6,424 bases of DNA from Ferruginibacter sp. (GTDB lineage: Bacteria > Bacteroidota > Bacteroidia > Chitinophagales > Chitinophagaceae). Below the pieces are notes generated by a model. It was not told the origin of the DNA. It was given only the letters and a program-made list of their open reading frames with translations, and searched no databases. Position 1 is the first letter of the stretch; each line of letters opens with the position of its first letter. The stretch is from positions 1 through 6,424 of the forward strand of contig JAGPDJ010000152.1 of NCBI GenBank assembly GCA_018057635.1, written 5' to 3'. The translations under genes were made by a program, and so were the position numbers. Positions 1-6,424 of this stretch are shown one piece after another.

Positions 1-328
1 TGTTCGCCGATTAAAGTGGCACGTGAACTGGGTTCAGAACGTCGCAAGACAGTTCGGTCCCTATCTGTGATGGGCGCTAGTAAATTGAGAGGACATGACC
101 TTAGTACGAGAGGACCGGGTCGTATGTGCCGCTGGTGTATCTGTTGTGCCGCCAGGTGCAATGCAGAGTAGCTACGCACAGCAAGGATAAACGCTGAAAG
201 CATCTAAGCGTGAAACCTTCCTTAAGATGAGTTTACTTTTAAGGGTCGTCAAAGACTATGACGTTGATAGGCTATAGGTATAAGGGTGGTAACATCGAAG
301 CCGAGTAGTACTAATTGCCCGTAAGCTT
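1..328 (+). rRNA. rrl: 23S ribosomal RNA, 3' end (partial)
   Basis: This is the last ~330 nt of the large-subunit rRNA, cut by the left window edge. The first bases match the A-loop (E. coli U2552/G2553 region, TGTTCGCC). The peptidyl-transferase segment containing the equivalents of U2585 (near 34) and A2602 (near 51) follows. The sarcin-ricin loop AGTACGAGAGGACC is at 103-116, the site bound by elongation factors. These elements keep the E. coli spacing up to the sarcin-ricin loop. The 3' part (about 240-328) is diverged and shorter than in E. coli, ending near ACTAATTGCCCGTAAGCTTT. The exact mature 3' end is estimated because its pairing partner, the 23S 5' end, lies outside the window. 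Nothing indicates a pseudogene: the conserved functional loops are intact. Confidence 0.97.
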
Positions 329-471
329 TATTTTTTATTTTTAACTTCGGTTATTAATAATATTCGTTTTTACTTCTTATTCCAATATGTTAACTTATTT
401 ATGATGTATGATCTAATGATATATGATGTAGCAATACATTCATAAATCATAAATCATAAATCTTACATCTT
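329..471 (+). other. 23S-5S rRNA transcribed spacer
   Basis: This AT-rich spacer of about 140 bp separates the 23S 3' end from the 5S gene. It contains no tRNA and no open frame of note. Its one visible structure is a long imperfect inverted repeat (397-412 with 446-461), listed separately. By position it is part of the rRNA precursor and is removed during maturation. Confidence 0.8.
397..461 (+). repeat. Imperfect inverted repeat in the 23S-5S spacer, candidate processing stem
   Basis: ATTTATGATGTATGAT (397-412) is complementary to ATCATAAATCATAAAT (446-461) at 15 of 16 positions; the exception is G406 opposite A452. The intervening loop is 33 nt. The right arm is built from three tandem copies of the heptamer ATAAATC (442-462). 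In the rRNA precursor this would fold into an AU-rich stem, plausibly a substrate for RNase III-like cleavage before 5S maturation. The pairing is seen directly; the processing role is inference. Confidence 0.5.
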
Positions 472-582
472 TATGGTGGTTTTGCCGAGGGTGTTCACCT
501 CTTCCCATACCGAACAGAGAAGTTAAGCCCCTCATGGCCGATGGTACTGCACAAAAATGCGGGAGAGTAGGTAGCTGCCATA
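472..582 (+). rRNA. rrf: 5S ribosomal RNA
   Basis: This is a complete 5S gene of about 111 nt, a normal length for Bacteroidota. The ends TATGGTGGT (472-480) and GCTGCCATA (574-582) pair to form helix I with a few G-U wobbles. The core holds the usual 5S landmarks: CCCATACCGAACAGAGAAGTTAAG in pieces across 504-526 (loop B/C region), the ATGGCCGATGGTACTGC segment (534-550), and GGGAGAGTAGGTAGC (561-575). It is co-directional with the 23S gene, about 140 bp downstream of it, and is followed at once by the operon terminator. The ends were set by helix I pairing and could be off by one or two bases. A degenerate copy of its 3' half recurs at about 4988-5053. Confidence 0.95.
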
Positions 583-589
583 TTCTTTT

Positions 590-625
590 AAAAGCCTTTC
601 GATTTATCGAGAGGCTTTTTTATTT
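590..625 (+). terminator. Intrinsic terminator of the rRNA operon
   Basis: The arm AAAAGCCTTTCGA (590-602) pairs with TCGAGAGGCTTTT (607-619) throughout, with one G-U wobble, around the short loop TTTA. A T-rich tract to about 625 follows. It lies 8 nt after the 5S 3' end, as expected for rrn termination. The A run on the 5' side gives the reverse strand a short T tract too, so it may also stop transcripts arriving from the convergent minus-strand gene. Confidence 0.88.
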
Positions 626-1057
626 TCCCTATCTGCCTTATAATTGCTGCGACTTTTGAATTTTTCATATTGACTATTGATCGTATTTAAATACTCAATA
701 CCCATTGTTCCTCACTATTTATCTTCAAGTGCTACATCTATTGATTATCTATTTAAGTTAGAATCTAATCTTTAGTGCCTTTTTTATAGTTAAAAATTAT
801 GGTCACATAAAATGTATATTATTTCTACTTTTCAGCTTAGAAAATAATTCACAGCACATCAATTAAAAAATTAATTGGCTTATGATTAAATGTAATTAGC
901 GAATGAACTATGCGTTTTAGAAACACACCTGGCTTATACTGTATTACCTAAGTAGTTAAAGGAGAGAAATTTGTAGCAGCGCCCTCTTTATATGAGTTTA
1001 TAAAAGTTATGTCACCAGTCTGCCAATTCAGAAAATCAAAAATTAAGAATCAAAAAT
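626..1057. other. AT-rich intergenic region with no recognisable gene
   Basis: These ~430 bp lie between the rrn terminator and the 3' end of the minus-strand surface-protein gene. No credible coding frame was found on either strand, and the reverse strand shows no remnant of a C-terminal sorting domain. The only clear local structure is a perfect 7-bp stem CAATTAA/TTAATTG with an AAAA loop (860-877). It lacks a following T run and is too AT-rich to call a terminator. No strong dedicated terminator for the minus-strand gene was identified. Confidence 0.6.
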
Positions 1058-4000
1058 TTATTTTCGGACCTCAACTCGCATGAATGCATATTCGGCTGCG
1101 GAATAATACTCCTGCTTTAATTTAAAAATAATTGAATACCGGTTGGAAGCACTGGATGCAGGATCACTGGTTACTGCAAAGCTGATAACAGAACCTTGGG
1201 ATAAATTAAGTTCGGTAGTCGTATGAAGGAATTTGTCTATTAAAAATGCTTGCCTCTCCCAATGACTGATACGGTCGCCAGAAAAATACAAATGGTATTG
1301 CTGTTGTTTCAGGTTGGTTAATTTAAAAAACAAAGTGTCATTAAGTTCCGGTAGTTTTCTTCTTTCAACTGCCAGGTCTGTACCAGCACAATTTATGGCA
1401 ATGGATTCGGTAGACATTGTGAATTTATAAGCATCCAAAGGATCAATTGCATTGCTCAATTCTCTTCCAAATTCCTCCATCACTCCATCCAGTAATACCG
1501 TGCCATCTATTCCTGTTTGTTTTAGTTGAATAAATAACCTGGCGTAATTAGATTCTGTTGGCGAGGTTCGGAAAGTTGTACTGCTGCCACTCGTTTTCGC
1601 AGTTTCATTAAACGAAACAGTTCCGCTGCCACCGAAGGCTCTCACAAAAAATGCCTGTCCGCTCTGAATCACATTGTTTATTGAACCGCTTGCCCCATAA
1701 CTGCCACCTCCGGGCGTTACATAATAATTATTGTCAGCTCCTGCGCCTTTGATAAATGTTTGATAAGCCCCATAACCAAGGCTGCTTCCCAATTTTGGAT
1801 CCCAAACATAAAATACCTTCTGTATATTAGCAGACTTCACTACTCCTGCATCATTGGAAAAATTAATAGCCGATGCAAAGGGATTGCCGATCGATTCAAA
1901 CATATTTGCAGTAACAGTTGTAGTTGGTGGCAGATTGGATACCGGCCAGAATATCCTGCCACTTGTTCTCAAAATGGTTGAAGTTGCAGGTGCATTGTAA
2001 GTGGTTACAGTACGATCTCCTCTTACAAAGACCATATATCCTTTGCTGTTGTATAACGGTGTGCCCGTGGTATTGGCTACGCCGCTCCAGGTATTGCCCG
2101 CGGAAACAAATGTTTTCATACTGGGGCCGGCAACAGTATATACATCGAACCGTGAAGGCAGCGGAGTGATATTACTCGTGATCTGTGTACCAAAACCTGC
2201 ATAACGGCTTTGGTTAGCTGCAGTTGCGGTGTCTTGCCATGCTTCGTTGATAGTTTGGCCACCGTTTGCAGGTACAGCAAGAAATTGCCATGTCTTACCA
2301 TGATTGGGAATTGGGCCTGTAGCAATATAGCGATGAATGGTGAACCTGCCGTTTCCTGTATAAGTTACGGTAGCATTGCTGGGAATGATGCCAACGTTGG
2401 CAGTTGCAGTATTTGAAGACATTAAAATAATATTGGCAGCAGTTTGAAGGTTCAGCTTGGAGGATGATCCGAAAGCAAGTTCCCTTTCAATGCTCATTTC
2501 ATTGTTGATGGAAAGATCGACTGTGTTATTGTTAGTGAAGTTGTAAAATTTCATGAAGGGAGCATTTGATGTGTAATTCTGCGCTGCTGTGCCATTCATT
2601 ACTACTGTACCCGAATTATGCGCAAAAGAGGCTGTTCCGCTTTTATTGAGATTGCCCCTTGTATAAAGAATGCCAGATGGAGCTGTTTTAATACCAGCAA
2701 CCGATAACGTTAGGTTGCCGTATTGCAGGCTGTTCGCATTGGTGATCGTTTGATCTCCGTTCCGTGCATATTCAATGGTAGAAGCTGTAGCAAGGCTAAA
2801 AGACGTGATGGTTTGATGTATGGCCGTGTTGGTTGTTCCATTGAACCCTCCCTGGTTAAACACCTTGAACAGACCGCCTGCGAGCATTGTAACTGACTGT
2901 CCTGTCGTAGCTGTTTGCGCCTGTATAGAATTAGAATTATTTGAAAAAATGCCGGTAGCTGTAACCCTGAATACAGATGCTCCGTTCAAAAAAATGTTTG
3001 CTGATGCATTGCCCACATTATTCCCGCTGATATCAATATTGTGATACACATAAGTACTTCCGTTACGTATCGATTGTGCGCTAACATTATTATTGGCAAA
3101 TTCTATCACACTGTTGCCAGTAAGAGTATATGTTCCCTGCATATTTGGTTGCGTACCCGCTGTGTGAAGAATGAAACGGGAAGTTGCATCCATAATCAAC
3201 GCGGTAGTGTTAAGGGTGGTTGGCCCAATATTTCCGGTTGCATTCAGTGTAGCAGAGCCAGTAATTGTTAACCGCCCCGTTGTTGCAAGGTTAAAGGTTC
3301 CGGCTGTTTTTATACCGGTACCGGATATCATAAGATTGCCATAGGTTATTGCTGTAACAGCCTGGGTGCTTCCATAATATTCAACCGTACTGTAAGTTTC
3401 ATTAAGCCATGTACCACCGGAGACTGACGTGGTTGTTGAGCCGATCAGTCCATTTGCATTGGCTGTTCTTACAATACCTGCATTACTAAAAGTTCCGTTA
3501 TTGGTGATAACGGCATTTGTGCCAAGATCAAATGTGCCCGCTTCATTTAAAAGCGTTCGGCCAGAGCTGATTACAAATTTCGCTGTGGAGGAATTGTCAA
3601 TGGTCTTAATTTCACCGAAGCCACTTGCATCCAGTAATCTCATACTGTAAATAATATTTACGTTCTTGTGGAGTATAAACCGGAGGTCCCCACCAATGTT
3701 AGAAATTATAGAAGCGTTGCCAACATTGATCGTGCCACTCGTAGCAGCTGTAGTAAGGGTAATATTTCCATAAAAGCCGTAAGGGAAAGATTTTGTTCCT
3801 GCACCGTCGATCGTTACATTGCTATACATCAAAAACTGGCCGTTTACTACAATGGAGCTTGAATTGCCGAATGTACCTGCCAGCCGGCGGATAGCAAGTG
3901 TGGGAAAGCCCGTGGTTGAATTTGGGAAAAAAACAACGTTAGCAGCTGTAACAACGGCTGAGTTGCTGTTATGATTATAAGTAGATTGTGACAACCAGGA

Positions 4001-4504
4001 GTTATTGATATTGGAAGCCAATGCTTCGTAACCGGTTCCGGCATTCGTAGTATTGTTCCCGATCTCTACATCTCCGTCAATACTCATAGCGGAAGTTCCC
4101 GGGAAAAATGTACTTGCATAGTTCTGAGAAGACAAAATGGCAAATACACCTCCATTTTCTATAGTCATATCAAACCCGGTGCCGTTATTCAAAGTGATGG
4201 AGCCGCCTGTAAGCAATTCAAGTTCACCTCCCAATTTTATAACCAGTTGGTCAAAAGTACGTGCCGTATTGATACTTATTTTATGAGTACTGAGGATGGT
4301 AATGGTATTGGCAGATTGTGTAGGTACGAGGGTTGCATTTGCCCATGGGCCTGTCGGTCCGGTTGATGACTGCCAGCTTCCGATGCTTGTCCAGTTGCCA
4401 CTTGCTTTTGACCGGAAATAATCTGTGGAGTTTGACGCAACTGATGTATAAGTAATGAACAATAGTAGTGATGCAACAAGAACACTGGTTATAACTTTGC
4501 GCAT
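1058..4504 (-). CDS. Large secreted beta-rich surface protein, Bacteroidota type
   Basis: This 1148-residue protein has no assignable enzymatic role. Residues 1-23 form a signal peptide (MRK, hydrophobic core VLVASLLLF, then SVAS), so it is exported. Residues 28-120 carry the tryptophan-marked opening common in Bacteroidota surface proteins (YFRSKASGNWTSIGSW), followed by beta-helix-like sequence rich in N, T, G and S. Three diverged repeats of the form S-T/V-I/V-E-Y/F, Q, then YxN(L/I)xIS start near residues 372, 465 and 575. Residues ~720-980 match a module I recall from Chitinophagaceae proteins: HRYIATGP, TWQFLAVPA, GYMVFVRGDRT, SIGNPFASAI, FYVWDPKLG, TPGGGSYG and SGQAFFV. Residues ~985-1128 resemble the segment that normally precedes a type IX secretion sorting domain (LAVERRKLP, NRYSIIFK). 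The chain stops 20 residues later, with no fibronectin-like or sorting domain. The start is the ATG that gives the signal peptide. It is probably cell-surface or adhesive; no catalytic motif was seen. Confidence 0.85.
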   Translation of the reverse strand: MRKVITSVLVASLLLFITYTSVASNSTDYFRSKASGNWTSIGSWQSSTGPTGPWANATLVPTQSANTITILSTHKISINTARTFDQLVIKLGGELELLTGGSITLNNGTGFDMTIENGGVFAILSSQNYASTFFPGTSAMSIDGDVEIGNNTTNAGTGYEALASNINNSWLSQSTYNHNSNSAVVTAANVVFFPNSTTGFPTLAIRRLAGTFGNSSSIVVNGQFLMYSNVTIDGAGTKSFPYGFYGNITLTTAATSGTINVGNASIISNIGGDLRFILHKNVNIIYSMRLLDASGFGEIKTIDNSSTAKFVISSGRTLLNEAGTFDLGTNAVITNNGTFSNAGIVRTANANGLIGSTTTSVSGGTWLNETYSTVEYYGSTQAVTAITYGNLMISGTGIKTAGTFNLATTGRLTITGSATLNATGNIGPTTLNTTALIMDATSRFILHTAGTQPNMQGTYTLTGNSVIEFANNNVSAQSIRNGSTYVYHNIDISGNNVGNASANIFLNGASVFRVTATGIFSNNSNSIQAQTATTGQSVTMLAGGLFKVFNQGGFNGTTNTAIHQTITSFSLATASTIEYARNGDQTITNANSLQYGNLTLSVAGIKTAPSGILYTRGNLNKSGTASFAHNSGTVVMNGTAAQNYTSNAPFMKFYNFTNNNTVDLSINNEMSIERELAFGSSSKLNLQTAANIILMSSNTATANVGIIPSNATVTYTGNGRFTIHRYIATGPIPNHGKTWQFLAVPANGGQTINEAWQDTATAANQSRYAGFGTQITSNITPLPSRFDVYTVAGPSMKTFVSAGNTWSGVANTTGTPLYNSKGYMVFVRGDRTVTTYNAPATSTILRTSGRIFWPVSNLPPTTTVTANMFESIGNPFASAINFSNDAGVVKSANIQKVFYVWDPKLGSSLGYGAYQTFIKGAGADNNYYVTPGGGSYGASGSINNVIQSGQAFFVRAFGGSGTVSFNETAKTSGSSTTFRTSPTESNYARLFIQLKQTGIDGTVLLDGVMEEFGRELSNAIDPLDAYKFTMSTESIAINCAGTDLAVERRKLPELNDTLFFKLTNLKQQQYHLYFSGDRISHWERQAFLIDKFLHTTTELNLSQGSVISFAVTSDPASSASNRYSIIFKLKQEYYSAAEYAFMRVEVRK

Positions 4505-4987
4505 AATGGTAATTTTATCAACAGTTTTATTTGTTCGCTCCGGAAGATGGCGTTGAGCTATGGCATTAACAAAAAATCTGGAATCATATAAATATTATAA
4601 AAATTTAGATGTTGACAAATACTCCAAACGGGTACCCCCATCAGCTAAAAACCTATGAGTTTTAGGAATGTTCACTGCCACCTATCACTAACCTTTTTGG
4701 GCATACTCTCCCGATGTGTTAAATCACAAAATTTGCAATTCGGAATATGAAATGGCGTAGTTAAAAAATACTTCATATTTCAACATTCCGTGTTAATATT
4801 CGATATTTATTAAACCCACCTCTGGGTGCATCCTATTCAATGAGAGCCTCCGACCCATTTTATCAGACCAACGTCTGAGTTCCTGGAAACAGGAAACGGA
4901 ATCTTCAACTTTTTCATTCAACATCAAATAATTTTACACTATGTTTAATGGGAAATGATCTAGGACAATATGTTACAATCCAAGATG
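4505..4987. other. Intergenic region with several short perfect hairpins, no gene
   Basis: This gap of about 480 bp lies between the surface-protein gene and the 5S remnant. The only coding frames seen are a few dozen codons or shorter and unconvincing. Local dyads are: CTAAAA/TTTTAG (4645-4665); an imperfect dyad GGAATATGAA...ATTCC (4742-4789); ACCCA/TGGGT with loop CCTC (4814-4827); TCAGAC/GTCTGA with loop CAAC (4863-4878); and TTCCTG/CAGGAA with a GAAA tetraloop (4880-4895). The last two are separated by one base. They could belong to a structured transcript, the 5' leader of a lost gene, or remains of a former rRNA spacer. None has a terminator T run, and I recognise no known RNA family. 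Confidence 0.45.
4600..4628 (-). promoter_or_regulatory. Candidate Bacteroidota-type promoter of the surface-protein gene
   Basis: Read on the minus strand, TTTG (4628-4625) is followed after 17 nt by TAAATTTT (4607-4600). The latter matches the Bacteroidota -7 consensus TAnnTTTG at all fixed positions except the last. Initiation would fall near 4593, giving a leader of roughly 90 nt. No clear Shine-Dalgarno sequence precedes the ATG (GATAAAATTACCATT), which is usual in this phylum. In such AT-rich sequence a match of this quality can occur by chance. Confidence 0.35.
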
Positions 4988-5053
4988 GAGGAAGTTATAC
5001 TCATATGGCCGAAGGTACTGCACAACAATACGGGAGAGTAGGTAGCTGCCATA
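4988..5053 (+). pseudogene. Partial 5S rRNA gene remnant (3' half)
   Basis: Positions 5005-5053 match 534-582 of the intact 5S gene at 46 of 49 positions without gaps. The three differences are T542/A5013, one A/C, and one G/A. Weaker similarity extends left to about 4988 (GAGGAAGTT against GAGAAGTT). Further left, the 5' half of 5S and its helix I strand are absent, so the RNA could not fold as 5S. The 3' strand GCTGCCATA is kept exactly, and a rrn-type terminator follows at the same distance as in the intact gene. No 23S sequence precedes it. It is either a duplication or insertion footprint or the stump of a lost rRNA operon. Confidence 0.9.
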
Positions 5054-5061
5054 TTCTTTTT

Positions 5062-5098
5062 AAAGGACTTTCAGGAAACTGAGAGGCTTTTTTGTTTT
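5062..5098 (+). terminator. Second copy of the rrn intrinsic terminator
   Basis: The arm AAAGGACTTTCAG (5062-5074) pairs with CTGAGAGGCTTTT (5079-5091) around a GAAA tetraloop, with one A-G mismatch and G-U wobbles, then a T-rich tract. The 3' arm and T tract (GAGAGGCTTTTTT) are identical to those of the rrn terminator at 590-625, while the 5' arm and loop have diverged. It still looks able to terminate. It separates the TPR gene from anything transcribed on the plus strand upstream. Confidence 0.8.
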
Positions 5099-5134
5099 AC
5101 AGTCTTATTTTACTTTCTAAACCGGTAACCAGCT

Positions 5135-5162
5135 TTTGGAATTTTAATACCAGTTACATTTT
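5135..5162 (+). promoter_or_regulatory. Candidate Bacteroidota-type promoter of the TPR gene
   Basis: TTTG (5135-5138) is followed after 16 nt by TACATTTT (5155-5162), one mismatch from the -7 consensus TAnnTTTG. A start near 5169 would give a leader of about 48 nt. A second, weaker candidate is AAAATTTG (5197-5204), but it would leave almost no leader. The preceding terminator means this gene needs its own promoter hereabouts. The exact site is uncertain. Confidence 0.35.
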
Positions 5163-5216
5163 AAATGTGCAGAATTTTATTATTTCACAGAAATGAAAAA
5201 TTTGGTAAATTAGAAT

Positions 5217-6424
5217 ATGCAAAAGATCATTTCTTTGTTTTTTTTTACATGTATTTTTTTTCCTCAAAATATTTTTTCTCAAAATCCAGAAAGAGACTCA
5301 CTCATACTGCTACTGCCCAAAACAAAGGAAGATACCAATAAAGTAAACCTGTTAAGAGAAGTTGGCATTTCCATCATTTATCAAAATCCACCTGAAGCCA
5401 TCCCATGGTTTAGAAAAGCTATAACCTTGGCAAAAAAATTGAAATTTAATCCCGGTTTGGAACGCAGTTATGCCGCCACTTCTACCGCTTATGCTTTTAC
5501 TGCTAAATTTGATTCAGCCATATTGTATATCGACACAGCCATACAGTATGCAAAACTTGTAGGTGACGTTTCCAGGTTGGCACTCGTATACCTGAACAAA
5601 GCGGATGGCCTCCAAAACCTCAGTAATTACACAGCAGCATTAAAGTATTGTGATACGGCGCTGGTTTTTGCCGAAAAAGCAGGAAACAAAGACAGGCTTG
5701 CAAGGATATACGATATCATGAGTGATGTTTATCGTACCCAAAAGCAATATCCACAGGCTTTGAGTCATTTGGACAAGGCATTGGCATTGTATAAACAAAT
5801 GGAAAATATTCAAATGACAGCGCTTGTTTATTACAGTAAGGGGAGCATTTATTTCAATACCAATAAGGAAGATTCTGCCATTCTTTATTTACAGAGGGCT
5901 ATTTTTATTGCAGACAGTATTAACGACATTCAGAATCTCTCTACCTATCATGGTGAACTTTCCAGGGTCTATATAAAACAGAAGAAGTATAAAGAGGCAG
6001 AAGTAGTTTTACAAAAGGCCCTTGTTTATGCAAAGCAAACAGGGAACACAGTGCAGGAAGCTGTGATCCATTCTTTTTTGTATGAATTATACGATGCTCA
6101 AAATAATTTATCTAAAGCCATTCCGGCTGCATTAGCAGCATATAATATCTTAAAAGCAGGTAATGATCTTGGCCGCCGGCAAGGGATCACCGCATTATTG
6201 GCGGATGCGTATTATAAAATGGGTAATATGGTTGAGGCATTCCGTTTCCTGAAAACCAGCAAAGAATTAAACGACAGTTTGGTGAAAATGCGATTCAATG
6301 AAGAGACAGCACAACTGCAAACTACATTCCAGGTTGCCCAGAAAGATAAAGAAATTCAATTATTGGGCAAAGACAATGAAATACAGCAACAAAAATTGAA
6401 TCAGCAACGGTTCTTATTGTTTAT
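5217..6424 (+). CDS. Exported TPR-repeat protein, probable sensor region of a histidine kinase or related regulator (partial)
   Basis: The frame is open from ATG 5217 to the window edge (402 codons plus two bases), so the C-terminus is missing. An in-frame TAG two codons upstream makes this the first possible ATG, and it yields a signal peptide (MQKIISLFFFTCIFFPQNIFS). Residues ~45-356 are about eight tetratricopeptide-type helical pairs, each ~36-40 residues. Examples are NPPEAIPWFRKAITLAKKL, NYTAALKYCDTALVFAEKAG, QYPQALSHLDKALALYKQ and KYKEAEVVLQKALVYAKQTG. Residues ~358-397 are a charged, glutamine-rich coiled coil (AQKDKEIQLLGKDNEIQQQK). The last residues (QRFLLF) may begin a membrane helix. 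In Bacteroidota this order (signal peptide, TPRs, coiled coil, one membrane helix) usually leads into a cytoplasmic histidine kinase or a LuxR-type DNA-binding domain, with the TPRs periplasmic. The output domain is outside the window, so that part is inference. It follows the 5S remnant and its terminator, and is apparently transcribed alone or as first gene. Confidence 0.9.
   Translation, partial: MQKIISLFFFTCIFFPQNIFSQNPERDSLILLLPKTKEDTNKVNLLREVGISIIYQNPPEAIPWFRKAITLAKKLKFNPGLERSYAATSTAYAFTAKFDSAILYIDTAIQYAKLVGDVSRLALVYLNKADGLQNLSNYTAALKYCDTALVFAEKAGNKDRLARIYDIMSDVYRTQKQYPQALSHLDKALALYKQMENIQMTALVYYSKGSIYFNTNKEDSAILYLQRAIFIADSINDIQNLSTYHGELSRVYIKQKKYKEAEVVLQKALVYAKQTGNTVQEAVIHSFLYELYDAQNNLSKAIPAALAAYNILKAGNDLGRRQGITALLADAYYKMGNMVEAFRFLKTSKELNDSLVKMRFNEETAQLQTTFQVAQKDKEIQLLGKDNEIQQQKLNQQRFLLF

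Noticed and set aside
442..462. Tandem ATAAATC units as a possible CRISPR-like array
   Set aside because: The units are only 7 bp and directly adjacent with no spacers; this is a simple tandem repeat forming one arm of a stem.
651..670. Similarity between GACTTTTGAATTTTTCATAT (651-670) and 5131-5150, which might extend the 5S duplication beyond the terminator
   Set aside because: Only 14 of 20 positions agree, in T-rich low-complexity sequence, and the distances from the two 5S ends differ by about 9 bp; not enough to claim homology.
860..877. Stem CAATTAA/TTAATTG as a terminator for the minus-strand gene
   Set aside because: It is all A/T apart from one closing G-C pair, has no following T run on the minus strand, and lies ~180 bp beyond the stop codon.
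1760..3862. Plus-strand open frames of about 64-81 codons inside the large minus-strand gene
   Set aside because: They overlap each other and the 1148-residue frame, encode cysteine- and proline-rich sequences with no family resemblance, and have no initiation signals; they are antisense shadows.
2116..4485. Shorter minus-strand frames of 65-69 codons in other phases of the large gene
   Set aside because: They are out-of-frame readings of the same gene with no independent start signals or recognisable protein features.
583..4987. Complete integrative element with recombinase inserted at the 5S gene
   Set aside because: No integrase, transposase or other recombinase frame is present, and no terminal inverted repeats were seen; only the direct 5S repeat supports the idea, so it is kept as a hypothesis and not annotated as a mobile element.
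4955..5040. Short plus-strand frame starting at the ATG near 4970 and running through the 5S remnant
   Set aside because: It is only about two dozen codons, consists largely of 5S-derived sequence, and has no ribosome binding or protein signature.

Overview
The window reads as a chromosomal segment of a Bacteroidota bacterium, most likely a Chitinophagaceae/Sphingobacteriia-type organism. The evidence is the rRNA sequence, the AT-rich spacers, the near-absence of strong Shine-Dalgarno sites, candidate promoters resembling the Bacteroidota TTTG / TAnnTTTG type, and two proteins of typical Bacteroidota architecture. The genus assignment is inference; no search was run.

Layout: (1) positions 1-328 are the 3' end of a 23S rRNA gene, starting at the A-loop and containing the sarcin-ricin loop. 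(2) A 23S-5S spacer follows, with a long imperfect stem (397-412 with 446-461). (3) A complete 5S rRNA gene lies at about 472-582, followed by an intrinsic terminator (590-625) that ends the rrn operon. (4) About 430 bp of AT-rich sequence shows no gene. (5) One large gene on the minus strand (4504 to 1058, 1148 aa) encodes a secreted, beta-rich surface-type protein. It converges on the rRNA operon. (6) An upstream gap of about 480 bp contains a candidate promoter and several short perfect hairpins. (7) A second, partial copy of the 3' half of the 5S gene (about 4988-5053) carries its own copy of the rrn terminator. (8) The 5' part of a plus-strand gene for an exported TPR-repeat protein with a coiled coil begins at 5217 and runs off the window. 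It resembles the sensor half of a TPR-containing histidine kinase or a related regulator.

The most notable structure is that the 5S 3' half plus terminator occurs twice in direct orientation, about 4.47 kb apart (46 of 49 positions identical in the core). The minus-strand surface-protein gene lies between the copies. This could be the scar of an insertion at the 3' end of the 5S gene, or the decayed end of a duplicated rRNA operon. No recombinase gene is in the window, so the mechanism cannot be decided here. No CRISPR array, tRNA or insertion sequence was seen.
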